Positions 26,750 to 37,746 of a DNA stretch of 64,000 nucleotides are shown here, piece after piece. Source of the DNA: an uncultured Clostridia bacterium (GTDB taxonomy: Bacteria; Bacillota; Clostridia; TANB77; CAG-508). The DNA is taken from NCBI GenBank assembly GCA_947649935.1, contig CANSTR010000008.1, positions 1 to 64,000 of the forward strand, in the 5' to 3' direction. Below the pieces are notes generated by a model. That model worked only from the letters and a program-made list of their open reading frames with translations, did not search any database and was not told the origin of the DNA. Position numbers and translations under genes: made by a program. The first letter of the stretch is position 1; each line of letters starts with the position of its first letter.

Positions 26750-27787
26750 ATGAAGAAAATTTTAACAGCAATTGGTAATCCAGCCTTAAATGGCAAAATA
26801 AAAATGATGGAAGGCTATGAAGTTTTGGCAGAAGATATTGTCAGCGATGACGAACTGTTGGAAGTCTTGCAAAGGGAAGAAATTGTGGATATCTTATTTT
26901 TGTGCAAAAACGTGGTTAGTCATTACACGGTTAATGAATTGATTGACTTAGTGCGAAAAATTCACGAAAACATTTTTATTGTATTATTTAACGAAGATAA
27001 TTTGGAAGAAACTGTGGAAGAAGATGACAAATTAAAGCTTTATAATAGTTTGGATATAGATTTGAAACTGTTTGAACAACTTTTGCAAAAAGAGATGGTG
27101 ACCAATATTCGAAAATACACATCAAAAGTAGTTGCGATTTCGGGAGCAAGTGGAATCGGCAAAAGTACATTTTCCACATTTCTTGCAAAAAATGTGGAAA
27201 ACGCAAATGGCAAAACCTTGTTAATTGATTTTGATTTGGACGAAAATCATATCAAAACAATTTTAAAAATAAAGAAAATCCCGCAGTATAAAGACAATAT
27301 AAAAAGCATGATTGTAAATGTAAATAAGAATCTGGACGTGCTATTTAATCTAAATATTTTATTCCCAGATAAACAAAATGTCAATTTTTTTGCGATTCAA
27401 AAGATGATAACAGATTTCAAAAGTGACTATCAGTTGATTTTGATTGATACATCATCCAATTTGGAAAATGATTATACCAAAAGGATTTTTTACAATAGCG
27501 ACAAGATTGTTTTTTTACTAGAACCCAATATTTTAGGTATCAAAAAGGCGAGAGACATGTTGGAAGTCATTGGAAATGACTGGCGTGTTTCAGATGAAAA
27601 ACTATATATAATAGTCAATAAAACAAATATGTATGAAATTTCGGAAAATATTATTCAAGAAATTTTTCCAACGATTAAAATCATTGGGAAAATGAAATAT
27701 CATGATAGTTACAATTTGATGATTAATCGAGATATCAACAAACGAGAAATCAAAAAGGAATATGAAAAGATTCTTAAGAAATTGTAA
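26750..27787 (+). CDS. MinD/ParA-like ATPase with receiver-like N-terminus (CpaE/TadZ-like)
   Basis: VVAISGASGIGKSTFSTFLAKNVENANGKTLLIDFDLDENH; LILIDTSSNLENDYTK. Confidence 0.7.
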   Translation: MKKILTAIGNPALNGKIKMMEGYEVLAEDIVSDDELLEVLQREEIVDILFLCKNVVSHYTVNELIDLVRKIHENIFIVLFNEDNLEETVEEDDKLKLYNSLDIDLKLFEQLLQKEMVTNIRKYTSKVVAISGASGIGKSTFSTFLAKNVENANGKTLLIDFDLDENHIKTILKIKKIPQYKDNIKSMIVNVNKNLDVLFNLNILFPDKQNVNFFAIQKMITDFKSDYQLILIDTSSNLENDYTKRIFYNSDKIVFLLEPNILGIKKARDMLEVIGNDWRVSDEKLYIIVNKTNMYEISENIIQEIFPTIKIIGKMKYHDSYNLMINRDINKREIKKEYEKILKKL

Positions 27788-27848
27788 TTTCGGCAATTCT
27801 GCCACAAAATTTCACAAAATAAACTAAAAAATGAAAGGAAATGATAAA

Positions 27849-28826
27849 ATGCAATTACTAAAACCAAAAAATGACGTGGTGTTTCATTGCCTATTTCGCA
27901 AAGGAAATGAAAGCATCACCAAAGCACTGATTTCATCCATTATTGAGGAAGAAATCGATGAAATTGAACTAGACAATGACCGCTATTTGTTACAAACGTA
28001 TCCAGACCAGAAAATGGGAATTTTGGATTTAAAAGCCAAGTTAAACGACGGAATCATTTGCAATATCGAAATTCAGCTGGCGGATAAAGGCTACACAGAA
28101 AAGAGGTTGCTGGATTATTGGTCGAATTTATACAGTATGCAACTAAAAATCGGAGAGAAATATCACAAACTACAAAAAGCAATTATAATATTAATTGCAG
28201 ACTATGATTTTGGCAGGCTAAAGGAGATTAACAAAGTACATACGAAATGGCAAATTCGAGAGGAGGAATATTTCGAAAAAGTCTTGACAGAAGACCTAGA
28301 AATACATATAATAAGCTTACCAAAAGCAAGAAAGAAAAACGATAAATGTAATCAACTACTACAATGGCTAGCATTTTTGGATAATCCAAACAATGAGGGG
28401 GTAAAGGAAATGAAGAAAAAGAACCAGGATATAGCAGATGCATTGTGGAAATTAGAAGAAATCAGTGAAGATGAAAAGTTAAGAAAAATAGCGGAAGTAA
28501 GAGAAAGATGGGAAAGAGACGAACTCAGCGCGCAGGATTATTGGAAAGAAAATGGATTAGCGGAAGGAAGAAAGCAAGGGCTAGAGGAAGGGAGAGCGCA
28601 AGGGTTAGAACAAGGACGAGAAGAGGGATTAGAACAAGGATTAGAGCAAGGATTAGAGCAAGGCAAAAAACAAGGCAAAAGAGAAGGTAGAGAAGAAGGA
28701 ATAAAAGAAGCTCAGTTAGAGATTGCAAAAGAAATGTTAAAAAATGAGGTAGAGGTTGAAATGATTATAAAATGTACAGGAATTGCGAAGGAAAAATTGG
28801 AAGAGTTAAAAAGGAAATTTAAGTAA
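27849..28826 (+). CDS. Rpn/PD-(D/E)XK nuclease family protein, expanded EQGLEQGL tail
   Basis: Paralog of 21343-22194; tail EGRKQGLEEGRAQGLEQGREEGLEQGLEQGLEQGKKQGKREGREEG. Confidence 0.85.
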   Translation: MQLLKPKNDVVFHCLFRKGNESITKALISSIIEEEIDEIELDNDRYLLQTYPDQKMGILDLKAKLNDGIICNIEIQLADKGYTEKRLLDYWSNLYSMQLKIGEKYHKLQKAIIILIADYDFGRLKEINKVHTKWQIREEEYFEKVLTEDLEIHIISLPKARKKNDKCNQLLQWLAFLDNPNNEGVKEMKKKNQDIADALWKLEEISEDEKLRKIAEVRERWERDELSAQDYWKENGLAEGRKQGLEEGRAQGLEQGREEGLEQGLEQGLEQGKKQGKREGREEGIKEAQLEIAKEMLKNEVEVEMIIKCTGIAKEKLEELKRKFK

Positions 28827-28852
28827 ATGCATATTTTCAGCATTTTGTCAAG

Positions 28853-28932
28853 TTGACATAACAATAAAAATATGATATAATAAAAAGATGGGGCAAAAAC
28901 TGGAAAGAAGTCAAAATCTTTCCAGTTTTTTA
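28853..28932 (+). promoter_or_regulatory. promoter/micro-terminator element (copy c)
   Basis: TTGACA-17-TATAAT then AAAACTGGAAAGA/TCTTTCCAGTTTT + T. Confidence 0.6.
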
Positions 28933-28990
28933 TGAAAAATCACGGTTTTACTTGATTTTTTCGAAAAAATATAGTAAAATAATAGCAATT

Positions 28991-29065
28991 ATTTATTTGA
29001 AATAGTAGCTTGTGCAAAGTTTATTGCATCCATTAAGCTTTGCAGAGGTTACCTTTCAAATAAAT
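28991..29065 (+). promoter_or_regulatory. structured pnp 5' leader
   Basis: ATTTATTTGAAA (28991-29002) perfectly complementary to TTTCAAATAAAT (29054-29065), inner GCAAAG/CTTTGC stem. Confidence 0.6.
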
Positions 29066-29093
29066 AGTGTAAATTTTTTATTAGGAGGTATTT

Positions 29094-31199
29094 ATGGAAC
29101 CAAAAATGTATGGTATGGAGTTAGCGGGAAGAACGCTAATGATTGAAACAGGAAAATATTGCGGGTTGGCCAATGGGAGCGTAACGGTTCGCTATGGAGA
29201 TACTGTGGTGTTAGTTAACGTGACTGCTTCCAAGGAGCCAAAGGAAGGAATTGACTTTTTCCCATTGTCAGTGGATTATGAAGAAAGATTGTATGCCGTG
29301 GGCAAAATTCCAGGAAGTTTTCAAAAAAGAGAAGGAAGACCAGCTGAAAAGGCAATTTTGACATCCAGAGTGATTGACAGACCAATTCGTCCATTGTTTC
29401 CAAAGGATTTTCGAAATGACGTTGTTGTCAGTTGCTTAGTTTTATCGGTCGACCAAGATTGTTCGCCTGAAATATGCGCAATGATAGGCTCATCTGTGGC
29501 TTTATCCATTTCGGATATTCCATGGGGAGGTCCAACGGGTTCGGTTGCTGTTGGCTATGTCAACAACGAAATCATCATTAATCCTACAGAAGAGCAAAGA
29601 AAAAACAGTCGTTTGACGTTGACTGTTGCAGGCACAATGGACAAGATTGCGATGATTGAAGCAGGAGCTGACGAAATTCCAGATGAAATCATGTTAGAAG
29701 CGATTAAAAAAGCGCATAGCGAAATCAAGAAAATTTGTGAATTTACGCAAAAAATTAAAGCTGAAATTGGAAAGCCCAAATTTGAATATACGCATTTCAC
29801 AGTTGACGAAGAAGTGTACAAAATCATTAGTGATGAATTTTGCGCTCGCATGAAACAAGATGTTCAAACGCCAGATAAGCAAGAAAGGGACGCGAAAATC
29901 GACCAATTTTCGGAAGATGTAAAAAAATGGTATGCCGAAAAATTTGGCGAGGAAAAATTAGAGGAACACAAAACGAAAATTGCAGATGCCATTTATAAAT
30001 TGGAGAAAAGGACAGTTCGCAAATTGATTTTGGATGAGCAAAAAAGAGTGGACGGCAGAGGCATTTACGACATTCGTCCCCTATCTTGCGAAGTTGGCGT
30101 TTTGCCTAGAACGCATGGTAGTGCGGTGTTTAGCCGTGGTAGAACTCAAGTCATGTCGATTGTAACTTTGGGAACAACCAGCGAAGAGCAAGTGTTGGAC
30201 GGTTTGGATAACGAAACAGCGAAACGTTATATTCATCATTACAATTTCCCTGGTTACAGCGTAGGGGAAGCGAAAGCAGCACGTTCGCCAGGAAGAAGAG
30301 AAATTGGGCATGGTGCCTTGGCGGAAAGAGCGTTGGCGCCGGTGATACCAAGCACGGACGAGTTTCCTTACACCATTCGCGTGGTGTCTGAGATTTTGAG
30401 TTCCAATGGTTCGACTTCACAAGGAAGTATTTGTGGCTCGACATTGGCGTTGATGGACGCAGGTGTGCCAATCAAAAAGCCAGTTGCTGGAATTTCAACA
30501 GGTTTGATAACAGACGAAGAAAATCCAGATAACTATGTTGTTATCACAGATATTCAAGGAATTGAAGATTTTTTCGGTGATATGGATTTCAAAGTTGGCG
30601 GAACGAAAGACGGAATTACTGCTATCCAAGTGGATATCAAGGTTGACGGTTTGACGTACGAAGTGATTGAAGAGGCGTTTGCGAGAACGAAAAAAGCAAG
30701 AGCGTACATTTTGGATGAAATTATGTTGAAGCAAATTGACAAGCCTCGTAGCGAGATTTCTAAGTATGCGCCAAGAATTATCAATATGACGATTCATCCA
30801 GACAAAATCAGAGATGTCATTGGTACAGGCGGAAAAGTGATTAATAAAATTATTGAGGAAACTGGCGTAAAAATCGACATTGAGGAAGACGGAAATATCT
30901 TTATTTATTCGGAGTCAAACGAAAAAGCAAAACAAGCGCAGTTAATCATTGAGGAGATTACGCGAGAAATTGAGAAAGACGGAATTTACACTGGAAAAGT
31001 TGTGAGAATAACGACGTTTGGCGCGTTTATCGATTTAGGTGGCGGAAAAGAAGGATTGTTGCACATTTCAAAAATTGCGAAAGAGCGCATCAATAAAGTC
31101 GAGGACGTGTTGCGAATTGGTGATGAGGTAACTGTAAAAGTTATCGAAATCGATGAACAGGGACGTATTAATTTGAGCAAAAAAGATTTATATGAATAA
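29094..31199 (+). CDS. pnp: polyribonucleotide nucleotidyltransferase
   Basis: RNase PH domains, KH ([16 protein letters not shown]) and S1 ([26 protein letters not shown]). Confidence 0.97.
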   Translation: MEPKMYGMELAGRTLMIETGKYCGLANGSVTVRYGDTVVLVNVTASKEPKEGIDFFPLSVDYEERLYAVGKIPGSFQKREGRPAEKAILTSRVIDRPIRPLFPKDFRNDVVVSCLVLSVDQDCSPEICAMIGSSVALSISDIPWGGPTGSVAVGYVNNEIIINPTEEQRKNSRLTLTVAGTMDKIAMIEAGADEIPDEIMLEAIKKAHSEIKKICEFTQKIKAEIGKPKFEYTHFTVDEEVYKIISDEFCARMKQDVQTPDKQERDAKIDQFSEDVKKWYAEKFGEEKLEEHKTKIADAIYKLEKRTVRKLILDEQKRVDGRGIYDIRPLSCEVGVLPRTHGSAVFSRGRTQVMSIVTLGTTSEEQVLDGLDNETAKRYIHHYNFPGYSVGEAKAARSPGRREIGHGALAERALAPVIPSTDEFPYTIRVVSEILSSNGSTSQGSICGSTLALMDAGVPIKKPVAGISTGLITDEENPDNYVVITDIQGIEDFFGDMDFKVGGTKDGITAIQVDIKVDGLTYEVIEEAFARTKKARAYILDEIMLKQIDKPRSEISKYAPRIINMTIHPDKIRDVIGTGGKVINKIIEETGVKIDIEEDGNIFIYSESNEKAKQAQLIIEEITREIEKDGIYTGKVVRITTFGAFIDLGGGKEGLLHISKIAKERINKVEDVLRIGDEVTVKVIEIDEQGRINLSKKDLYE

Positions 31200-31216
31200 A
31201 AATAAAAAGTCTATTA

Positions 31217-31316
31217 AAAAATGGAACTGTAAAAAACGCTATTTTTTCGAAGATGAGTGAGCAAAATTTTGGGCATTGCCCAAAAGCGATTAAGTTTTTT
31301 ACAGTCCCATTTTAGT
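31217..31316. terminator. long terminator-like hairpin
   Basis: ATGGAACTGTAAAAAAC ... GTTTTTTACAGTCCCAT. Confidence 0.6.
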
Positions 31317-31366
31317 GTTTTAGTGAATAATTATATTCTAGATATGAAAAAAATCATAAAATTCAT

Positions 31367-31421
31367 AAGTTTTTTCATAATTTTGAAAAAACTTGACTAT
31401 AATAAAAAAAGGGAGTATAAT
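31367..31421 (+). promoter_or_regulatory. dyad operator overlapping promoter of ATPase gene
   Basis: AAGTTTTTTCA-N6-TGAAAAAACTT (31367-31394), -35 TTGACT 31393-31398, -10 TATAAT 31416-31421, 17-bp spacer. Confidence 0.65.
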
Positions 31422-31442
31422 AAAAATAGTTGGAGGGATTTT

Positions 31443-32666
31443 ATGGAGAAAATCAAAAGAGAAGATTATTTATCGATATTAAGAGATTTTAAAGATCAAA
31501 AGATAATAAAAGTCATAACGGGGATTAGAAGATGTGGTAAATCTACTTTGTTAGAGTTGTTTGGGGACTATTTGAAGGAAAGTGGAGTAGAAGAAAAGCA
31601 AATTGTATCTATTAATTTTGAAGAAGCAGATTACGAAGAATTACAAGATAGGAAAAAGTTGTATGAATATTTAAAATCAAAATTGGTAAAAGGGAAAAAA
31701 ACGTATATTTTTTTAGATGAAATTCAAAATGTAGTGGAATTTGAGAAAACAGTAGATAGTCTTTTCATTCATAAAGATGTCGATTTGTATATAACTGGTT
31801 CAAATGCTTGGCTTTTATCGTCAGAACTTGCAACCTTACTTACAGGAAGATATATAGAAATTAAAATGTTACCATTGTCGTTTAAGGAATATTTGTCTGC
31901 ATTTGAAGATAAAACAGATTTATCAAGGAAATTTAGAGATTATTTACGCTATAGTTCATTTCCGCAAGCAATTGAATTGTTAAAAATTAATCCAGAAAAT
32001 ATTAAATTGTTTTTGGATGGGATATACAACACAATTCTATTTAAGGACGTGATGAACCGAAAAGGAATAACGGATAAAAATACCTTAGAAAGAGTAACGA
32101 AGTATTTGTATGACAACGTAGGAAATAGAACAAGCATGAAAAATATCAGTGACAATATTGAGGGCTTAGAGAAGAATAATTCCTATAATACAGTTGTGAC
32201 TTATGTTCAGGCGTTGATTGATAGTTATATTGTGTATAAAGCGAATCGATATGATATAAAAGGAAAAGAATTTTTGAAGACGCAAGAAAAATATTATGCA
32301 GTCGATATAGGGCTGAGATATTATATGTTAGGGCAAGGCTCTGGTAAAGATATGGTACATATCTTGGAAAATGTAGTTTATCTTGAATTGTTAAGACGTG
32401 GCTATCAAGTTTATATTGGAAAGTATGATGATTTAGAAGTGGATTTTGTGGCCAAAAACTCAGAAAATACCATTTATTATCAAGTAGCATTAACGACGAG
32501 AGAAGCTATTGATGGGAATAATGGGGTATTAGAAAGAGAATTAGCGCCACTTAAGAAGATAAGCGATAATTATCCGAAATATATATTGACGTTAGATGAT
32601 GACTTAGATAGCGATTTTGATGGCATAAAGAAGATAAATGTGTTGGATTGGTTGCTTGAGGATTAA
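31443..32666 (+). CDS. AAA family ATPase, DUF4143-type
   Basis: VITGIRRCGKSTLLELF; YIFLDEIQNVVEFEKTVDSLF; ITGSNAWLLSSELATLLTGRY; C-term VVYLELLRRGYQVYIGK. Confidence 0.88.
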   Translation: MEKIKREDYLSILRDFKDQKIIKVITGIRRCGKSTLLELFGDYLKESGVEEKQIVSINFEEADYEELQDRKKLYEYLKSKLVKGKKTYIFLDEIQNVVEFEKTVDSLFIHKDVDLYITGSNAWLLSSELATLLTGRYIEIKMLPLSFKEYLSAFEDKTDLSRKFRDYLRYSSFPQAIELLKINPENIKLFLDGIYNTILFKDVMNRKGITDKNTLERVTKYLYDNVGNRTSMKNISDNIEGLEKNNSYNTVVTYVQALIDSYIVYKANRYDIKGKEFLKTQEKYYAVDIGLRYYMLGQGSGKDMVHILENVVYLELLRRGYQVYIGKYDDLEVDFVAKNSENTIYYQVALTTREAIDGNNGVLERELAPLKKISDNYPKYILTLDDDLDSDFDGIKKINVLDWLLED

Positions 32667-32783
32667 ATATGCAAAATTAAAGTATATTTTTAAGGACATT
32701 GAAAAAATAGAAAAACAAAAATAAGGGAATCTACAAAAAATCCCCTAAATTTGATTATAACATATTTTTAAAATTATGTAAAC

Positions 32784-32853
32784 TTGACTTTTGAGCGAAA
32801 ATATGCTATAATATAAAGATGGTGACTGAAGATGTAAAAATCTTCAGTTTTTT
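32784..32853 (+). promoter_or_regulatory. promoter/micro-terminator element (copy f)
   Basis: TTGACT-17-TATAAT then ACTGAAGAT/ATCTTCAGT + TTTTT. Confidence 0.55.
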
Positions 32854-32905
32854 GTTTTTAGGCATTTATAAAAACTAAAAAATAGTATATAGTAATCAAA
32901 ATAAA

Positions 32906-33037
32906 AATATATTATTGGTAACACATGGTGCAGTCGCTAAAACGATACAGTTTTATTTTGAAGAAATGCCAGAAGATGGCATGCTTCTGAAGGCAAGTCG
33001 ATGGGGAAATTGCGAAATCAAACAATATGAAATGTAA
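32906..33037 (+). pseudogene. C-terminal fragment of a histidine phosphatase (phosphoglycerate mutase-like) gene
   Basis: NILLVTHGAVAKTIQFYFEEMPEDGMLLKASRWGNCEIKQYEM*. Confidence 0.6.
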
Positions 33038-33124
33038 AATAATAAATTTTCCAAATAAACTTGCATTTTCCCAAATATTTATATATAATAGGACTATAAA
33101 ATATGAGAAGAAAAGAGGAAAAAT

Positions 33125-35566
33125 ATGGATAGACAAGAGGAAAATATTATTGAGAGAAACATTGAAACAGAGATGAAAACAGCCTACATTGATTATGCCA
33201 TGAGTGTTATTGTTAGTCGTGCTTTGCCAGATGTTAGAGATGGTTTAAAGCCAGTACATAGAAGAATTCTCTATGCCATGCACGAAGATGGCATCACATC
33301 TGACAAGCCATACAGAAAATGCGCTAACACAGTAGGTTCTGTTTTAGGAAGATATCATCCACATGGTGATGCTTCTGTATATGATGCTATGGTTCGTTTG
33401 GCACAAGACTTTTCGATGCGTTATATGTTAATTGATGGTCACGGAAATTTTGGTTCTATTGATGGCGATAGTCCAGCTGCTATGAGGTATACAGAAGCCA
33501 GAATGGCAAAAATTTCAGAGCAAATGTTGGCAGATATTGAGAAAAATACCGTCAATTTTATGCCAAACTATGACGACAGATTGCAAGAGCCAAGTGTATT
33601 GCCAACCAAAGTACCAGCTTTGCTAATCAACGGTTCATCAGGAATTGCAGTTGGTATGGCGACAAACATTCCGCCACACAATTTAAGAGAAATCATTGAT
33701 GGCTTAATCAAAATCATTGAAAGCGATAATGTAACAGATGAAGAATTAATGACAATCATCAAAGGTCCTGATTTTCCAACAGGTGCGACTATTTTAGGTA
33801 GAGAAGGCATCAAAGAAGCTTATACAACAGGGCGAGGAAAAATCACACTAAGAGCCGAAGCTGAAGTCGAAGAAATGTCAGGTGGCAAACAAAGAATTAT
33901 TGTGACTTCTTTGCCATATCAAGTTAACAAAGCAAGATTGATTGAGAACATTGCAGCATTAGCAAGAGATAAAAGAATTGATGGAATCTCCGAAATTCGT
34001 GATGAATCTGACCGTGAAGAAAGAGTTCGTATTGTTATCGAATTAAAAAGAGATGCCAAGCCACAACTTACGTTGAATCAATTGTATAAACATACAGCGT
34101 TACAAGAATCATTTGGAATTATCATGCTTGCTTTGGTAGATGGAGAACCTAAGATTTTGACTTTAAGACAGTGTTTGGATGAATTTTTGAAACATAGAAG
34201 GGAAGTTGTCCTTCGTAGAACGAAATTTGAGCTTGATAAAGCAGAAGCAAGAGCACATATTTTGGAAGGTTTGCGCATCGCCATTGATAACATTGATGAA
34301 GTCATCGAAACGATTCGTTCTTCTTATGATGATGCCAAAGAAAAATTGATGGAGCGTTTTGGTCTTACGGACATTCAAGCACAGGCTATTTTGGACATGC
34401 AATTAAAACGTCTATCAGGTTTGCAACGTGAGAAAATCGAAGAAGAATATAATGAATTAATGAAATTGATTGCTTATTATAAAGATGTTTTGGCAAGTGA
34501 AAGTTTGGTTTTTGATATCATCAAAAAAGAGTTGTTGGAAATCAGAGAAAAATTTGGTGACGACAGATTGACCAAAATTGTTGCAGCAGAAGGCGAATTA
34601 GAAGTGGAAGATTTAATAAAAGAAGAGCAAATGGTAGTTTCTTTCACGAAATTTGGCTATATTAAAAGGGTTCCAGTAGACACATACAAGAGCCAAAGAA
34701 GAGGCGGAAGAGGTATTCAAGGCATGGCAACAAGAGAAGAAGATTTTGTCAAAGATATTTTCACAACTTCGACACTGGATACCATTTTGTTCTTTACAAA
34801 CCTAGGAAAAACCTACCGACTTCGTGGTTACGAAGTGCCAGAAGCAGGAAGAACAGCAAAAGGAACGGCGATTGTAAACTTGCTAGAATTAGAACCAGGC
34901 GAAAAAGTTTCTGCAGTAATTCCAATTCAAAATTTTGCAGAAGGAAAATACATTACGATGGCAACGAAAAATGCTATCATTAAGAAAACTGCATTAACAG
35001 AATATTCTTCTATCAGAAGACATGGTGTAAAAGGAATTATTTTGGCAGAGGATGACCGTGTCATTGATGTGCGTTTAACAGATGGAGAAGACAACATTGT
35101 GCTTGTTACTAAAAAAGGTATGTGTACGACGTTTGGCGAAAAAAATGTCAGACCTATGGGCAGAAATGCAAGAGGCGTTAAAGGTATGAAATTAAATGAA
35201 GGTGATGAAGTGATTGGTATGGAACCAATTGTTCAAGGAGGAAAAGCGACGTTACTTGCTATCACAGAGAATGGCTTTGGAAAGAGAACGGATTTAGAGG
35301 AATATAGAGTCACAGGCAGAGGTGGAAAAGGAGTTATCACATATAAAGTAACACCAAAAACAGGTGATATTGTGGGAATTAAAATTGTTAATGGTGATGA
35401 AGATGTGATATTGATTACAGACACAGGAACTGTAATTCGTTTGCGAGTAGCAGAAATTAGCATTTTAGGAAGGTCAACACAAGGCGTAACGCTAATGAAA
35501 ACAAATGATGGAAAAGTCGTAAGCATTACAACATTGGAGCATGAGGAAGAGGAAGAAGAGGAATAG
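33125..35566 (+). CDS. gyrA: DNA gyrase subunit A
   Basis: [60 protein letters not shown]. Confidence 0.96.
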   Translation: MDRQEENIIERNIETEMKTAYIDYAMSVIVSRALPDVRDGLKPVHRRILYAMHEDGITSDKPYRKCANTVGSVLGRYHPHGDASVYDAMVRLAQDFSMRYMLIDGHGNFGSIDGDSPAAMRYTEARMAKISEQMLADIEKNTVNFMPNYDDRLQEPSVLPTKVPALLINGSSGIAVGMATNIPPHNLREIIDGLIKIIESDNVTDEELMTIIKGPDFPTGATILGREGIKEAYTTGRGKITLRAEAEVEEMSGGKQRIIVTSLPYQVNKARLIENIAALARDKRIDGISEIRDESDREERVRIVIELKRDAKPQLTLNQLYKHTALQESFGIIMLALVDGEPKILTLRQCLDEFLKHRREVVLRRTKFELDKAEARAHILEGLRIAIDNIDEVIETIRSSYDDAKEKLMERFGLTDIQAQAILDMQLKRLSGLQREKIEEEYNELMKLIAYYKDVLASESLVFDIIKKELLEIREKFGDDRLTKIVAAEGELEVEDLIKEEQMVVSFTKFGYIKRVPVDTYKSQRRGGRGIQGMATREEDFVKDIFTTSTLDTILFFTNLGKTYRLRGYEVPEAGRTAKGTAIVNLLELEPGEKVSAVIPIQNFAEGKYITMATKNAIIKKTALTEYSSIRRHGVKGIILAEDDRVIDVRLTDGEDNIVLVTKKGMCTTFGEKNVRPMGRNARGVKGMKLNEGDEVIGMEPIVQGGKATLLAITENGFGKRTDLEEYRVTGRGGKGVITYKVTPKTGDIVGIKIVNGDEDVILITDTGTVIRLRVAEISILGRSTQGVTLMKTNDGKVVSITTLEHEEEEEEE

Positions 35567-35572
35567 TAGCTT

Positions 35573-35607
35573 TGAGCACTTACTAATTCATAGTAGGTGC
35601 TCTTTTT
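35573..35607 (+). terminator. rho-independent terminator
   Basis: GAGCACTTACTAattcaTAGTAGGTGCTCTTTTTT. Confidence 0.8.
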
Positions 35608-35713
35608 TGGTATAAAAATAAAAAAATTTACATAAAGTATTGACTTTCGGAAGGTTAAATGTTATAATATAATAGAATAGGAAAATTATGTTAATAGAAA
35701 GGAACGATAAAGT

Positions 35714-35875
35714 ATGGATAAAATGGAAATTGAGAAATACAAAAGACAATTAGCGCAAATAGAACAAAAATTCACAGATGATGTGTTAAAACAAATGACA
35801 AAAGAAGAAATTAAAGAATATGTTGTTTTAGTGACGAAAATTAAAGCAAGACTAGAAATTTTAGAAAACATATAG
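35714..35875 (+). CDS. small helical protein (53 aa)
   Basis: MDKMEIEKYKRQLAQIEQKFTDDVLKQMTKEEIKEYVVLVTKIKARLEILENI; promoter TTGACT-17-TATAAT upstream, RBS. Confidence 0.6.
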   Translation: MDKMEIEKYKRQLAQIEQKFTDDVLKQMTKEEIKEYVVLVTKIKARLEILENI

Positions 35876-35904
35876 AAAAGGGAAGTTGAAAGGAGATAAA
35901 AATT

Positions 35905-37710
35905 ATGAGTGATACAACTAGTACATTTGATTTTAAGTTATATGACCAGTTTTTTAAAAGTATAATAGATGATTTAGATAAGAAAATTACAGAGCTATTT
36001 AAAAATAAAAACACTGGCAAAAAAATGAATTTTAACGAAATCCAAGATATTTTAAAGCAGGCAGATACGATGGCTTTGAATATGGGAGATATCGTATCTG
36101 GGCTTGGTCAAGATGAGATAACGTATACTCTTATTAAAGAAAAAATTGATGAATCAATGAAAGAAATAAAAGGAAAGATTAATCAATTTAAGGCAGTTGT
36201 GGCAGATAAAAAGGAAAACAGCAAGCTAGACCATATGGTAGAAAAAAACATCGATAAGGGTAAAACCAATAAAGTATTGAAGGAAACAGCTGAATTTTAT
36301 AAAGAAAATGGAAAATATAAAAGAGATGATGTTGAAGACAGAATAAAAAATGCCAAAAGAGAAAAAGAAACGGCTGAAAAAATGCTAGATCAAAGAAAAG
36401 ATTACGATGATGCAATAACAGCCTATACTACGGCTAATCCATCTTCAAGCAGGAGAGATGCTGAAATTGCTCTAAATAATGAATTTCAGAACTTGAAAAC
36501 AGCCAGTGAAAATTGGAGAAATGAAGCTCAAAGATTGCAAAGAATTGGTGACTATGATTATGAGCATAAATTGGAAGATTTGATTGATTTAGCCAATAGT
36601 CAAACAGAGGTTACGGATGAGTTAGCAAATGAATTTAAGATGTTTAGAAAAAGAGTGGAGGATTTTTCAAACAACTCTATTTCTCAATATTTTACTACAA
36701 TTGATAAGGATCCTAAGAATGAAAATATTGATACAATTCGAAATATTTTGAATAATTTTAGTTCATTAGATCTTCAAAATGAATCTGAAATAAAAGAGCC
36801 TCAAACAGTATTGGAGGCCATACAAAATGACTATAAAGACTTAGTCAATGGAACAACGGTTAGCGGTGTAACATTAAAATATATTTTTGAAGCATTTCCA
36901 CAAATGCAAGAAGAAATTTTAAGTGGAATAGAGGATGGAGACACAAAAAAGATTGATACAATTTTAAAAGAAACTAGAACCATGCTTCGAGAATTTCCTA
37001 AAAAAAGCAAAGACGCATTAAAGTATGAAAAAGAGCATGCAGATAAGAAAATAGTAATCTATGAGAACGAAAAACGCAATATGGAAACTGCTGATTCAAA
37101 TGCACCAACAGAAAGACCAGAAGCACCTGAAGATAATATTACAGATGAATTAGATTTAACAGATTTAGTTGGTGAAGAGTTTAAGGTTAAATTAGATTAT
37201 GGGGAAGTTGATAGTGAGGGAAATCCAACTAACTATGATTTTGCGACAATCGAAGATGAAGATACAAAAAATTATATAGTAGATGATGTATATGATAAAC
37301 TTTGTCAAGATCCAGTTGCTCATCGAAATGCAGTTAACAACTTATTGCCAACAGTGCCAAAGAAACAACCTGGAAATTGGTTTACCAAATTTTTGAGAAA
37401 TTGGAAAAATAGACGTTTAGAAAAAAAAGGAAAACCAACAGTAGAAGCAAGACAAACAGAAAAGGCAATCAAAGAGGCATTAAAGCAAAAAATTGAGGGA
37501 AGAATTGCGAAAGGCGAAGAAAATGAGCAATATGCAGAAGACCTACTATCATTTGATAGAAGAGTCGCATTAACAAAGGAGGAGCAAGGTAAGTTTAATC
37601 AAGCAGCGGCACAGATAATAGCAGATCAAGTTAAAAAAGGAAAGAATATAAATGCTGGAAAATTAAAGAAAGGTGCTGAAGAAAAGATATTGGAGAGAGA
37701 TGATGATTAA
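35905..37710 (+). CDS. large coiled-coil-rich protein of unknown function
   Basis: 601-aa ORF with RBS aaaggag. Confidence 0.65.
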   Translation: MSDTTSTFDFKLYDQFFKSIIDDLDKKITELFKNKNTGKKMNFNEIQDILKQADTMALNMGDIVSGLGQDEITYTLIKEKIDESMKEIKGKINQFKAVVADKKENSKLDHMVEKNIDKGKTNKVLKETAEFYKENGKYKRDDVEDRIKNAKREKETAEKMLDQRKDYDDAITAYTTANPSSSRRDAEIALNNEFQNLKTASENWRNEAQRLQRIGDYDYEHKLEDLIDLANSQTEVTDELANEFKMFRKRVEDFSNNSISQYFTTIDKDPKNENIDTIRNILNNFSSLDLQNESEIKEPQTVLEAIQNDYKDLVNGTTVSGVTLKYIFEAFPQMQEEILSGIEDGDTKKIDTILKETRTMLREFPKKSKDALKYEKEHADKKIVIYENEKRNMETADSNAPTERPEAPEDNITDELDLTDLVGEEFKVKLDYGEVDSEGNPTNYDFATIEDEDTKNYIVDDVYDKLCQDPVAHRNAVNNLLPTVPKKQPGNWFTKFLRNWKNRRLEKKGKPTVEARQTEKAIKEALKQKIEGRIAKGEENEQYAEDLLSFDRRVALTKEEQGKFNQAAAQIIADQVKKGKNINAGKLKKGAEEKILERDDD

Positions 37711-37721
37711 TACATAAAAAC

Positions 37722-37746
37722 AATAAAAGGAGCGTTTTGCTCCTTT
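37722..37746. terminator. bidirectional terminator
   Basis: AAAAGGAGCgttttGCTCCTTTTT. Confidence 0.75.

Noticed and set aside
21722-28443. Identical 71-aa minus-strand ORFs in two places
   Set aside because: They are antisense shadows of the gene-converted segment of the two rpn paralogs, not genes.
28940-29093. T-box or metabolite riboswitch upstream of pnp
   Set aside because: No T-box sequence or other riboswitch hallmark; structure fits a simple long stem.
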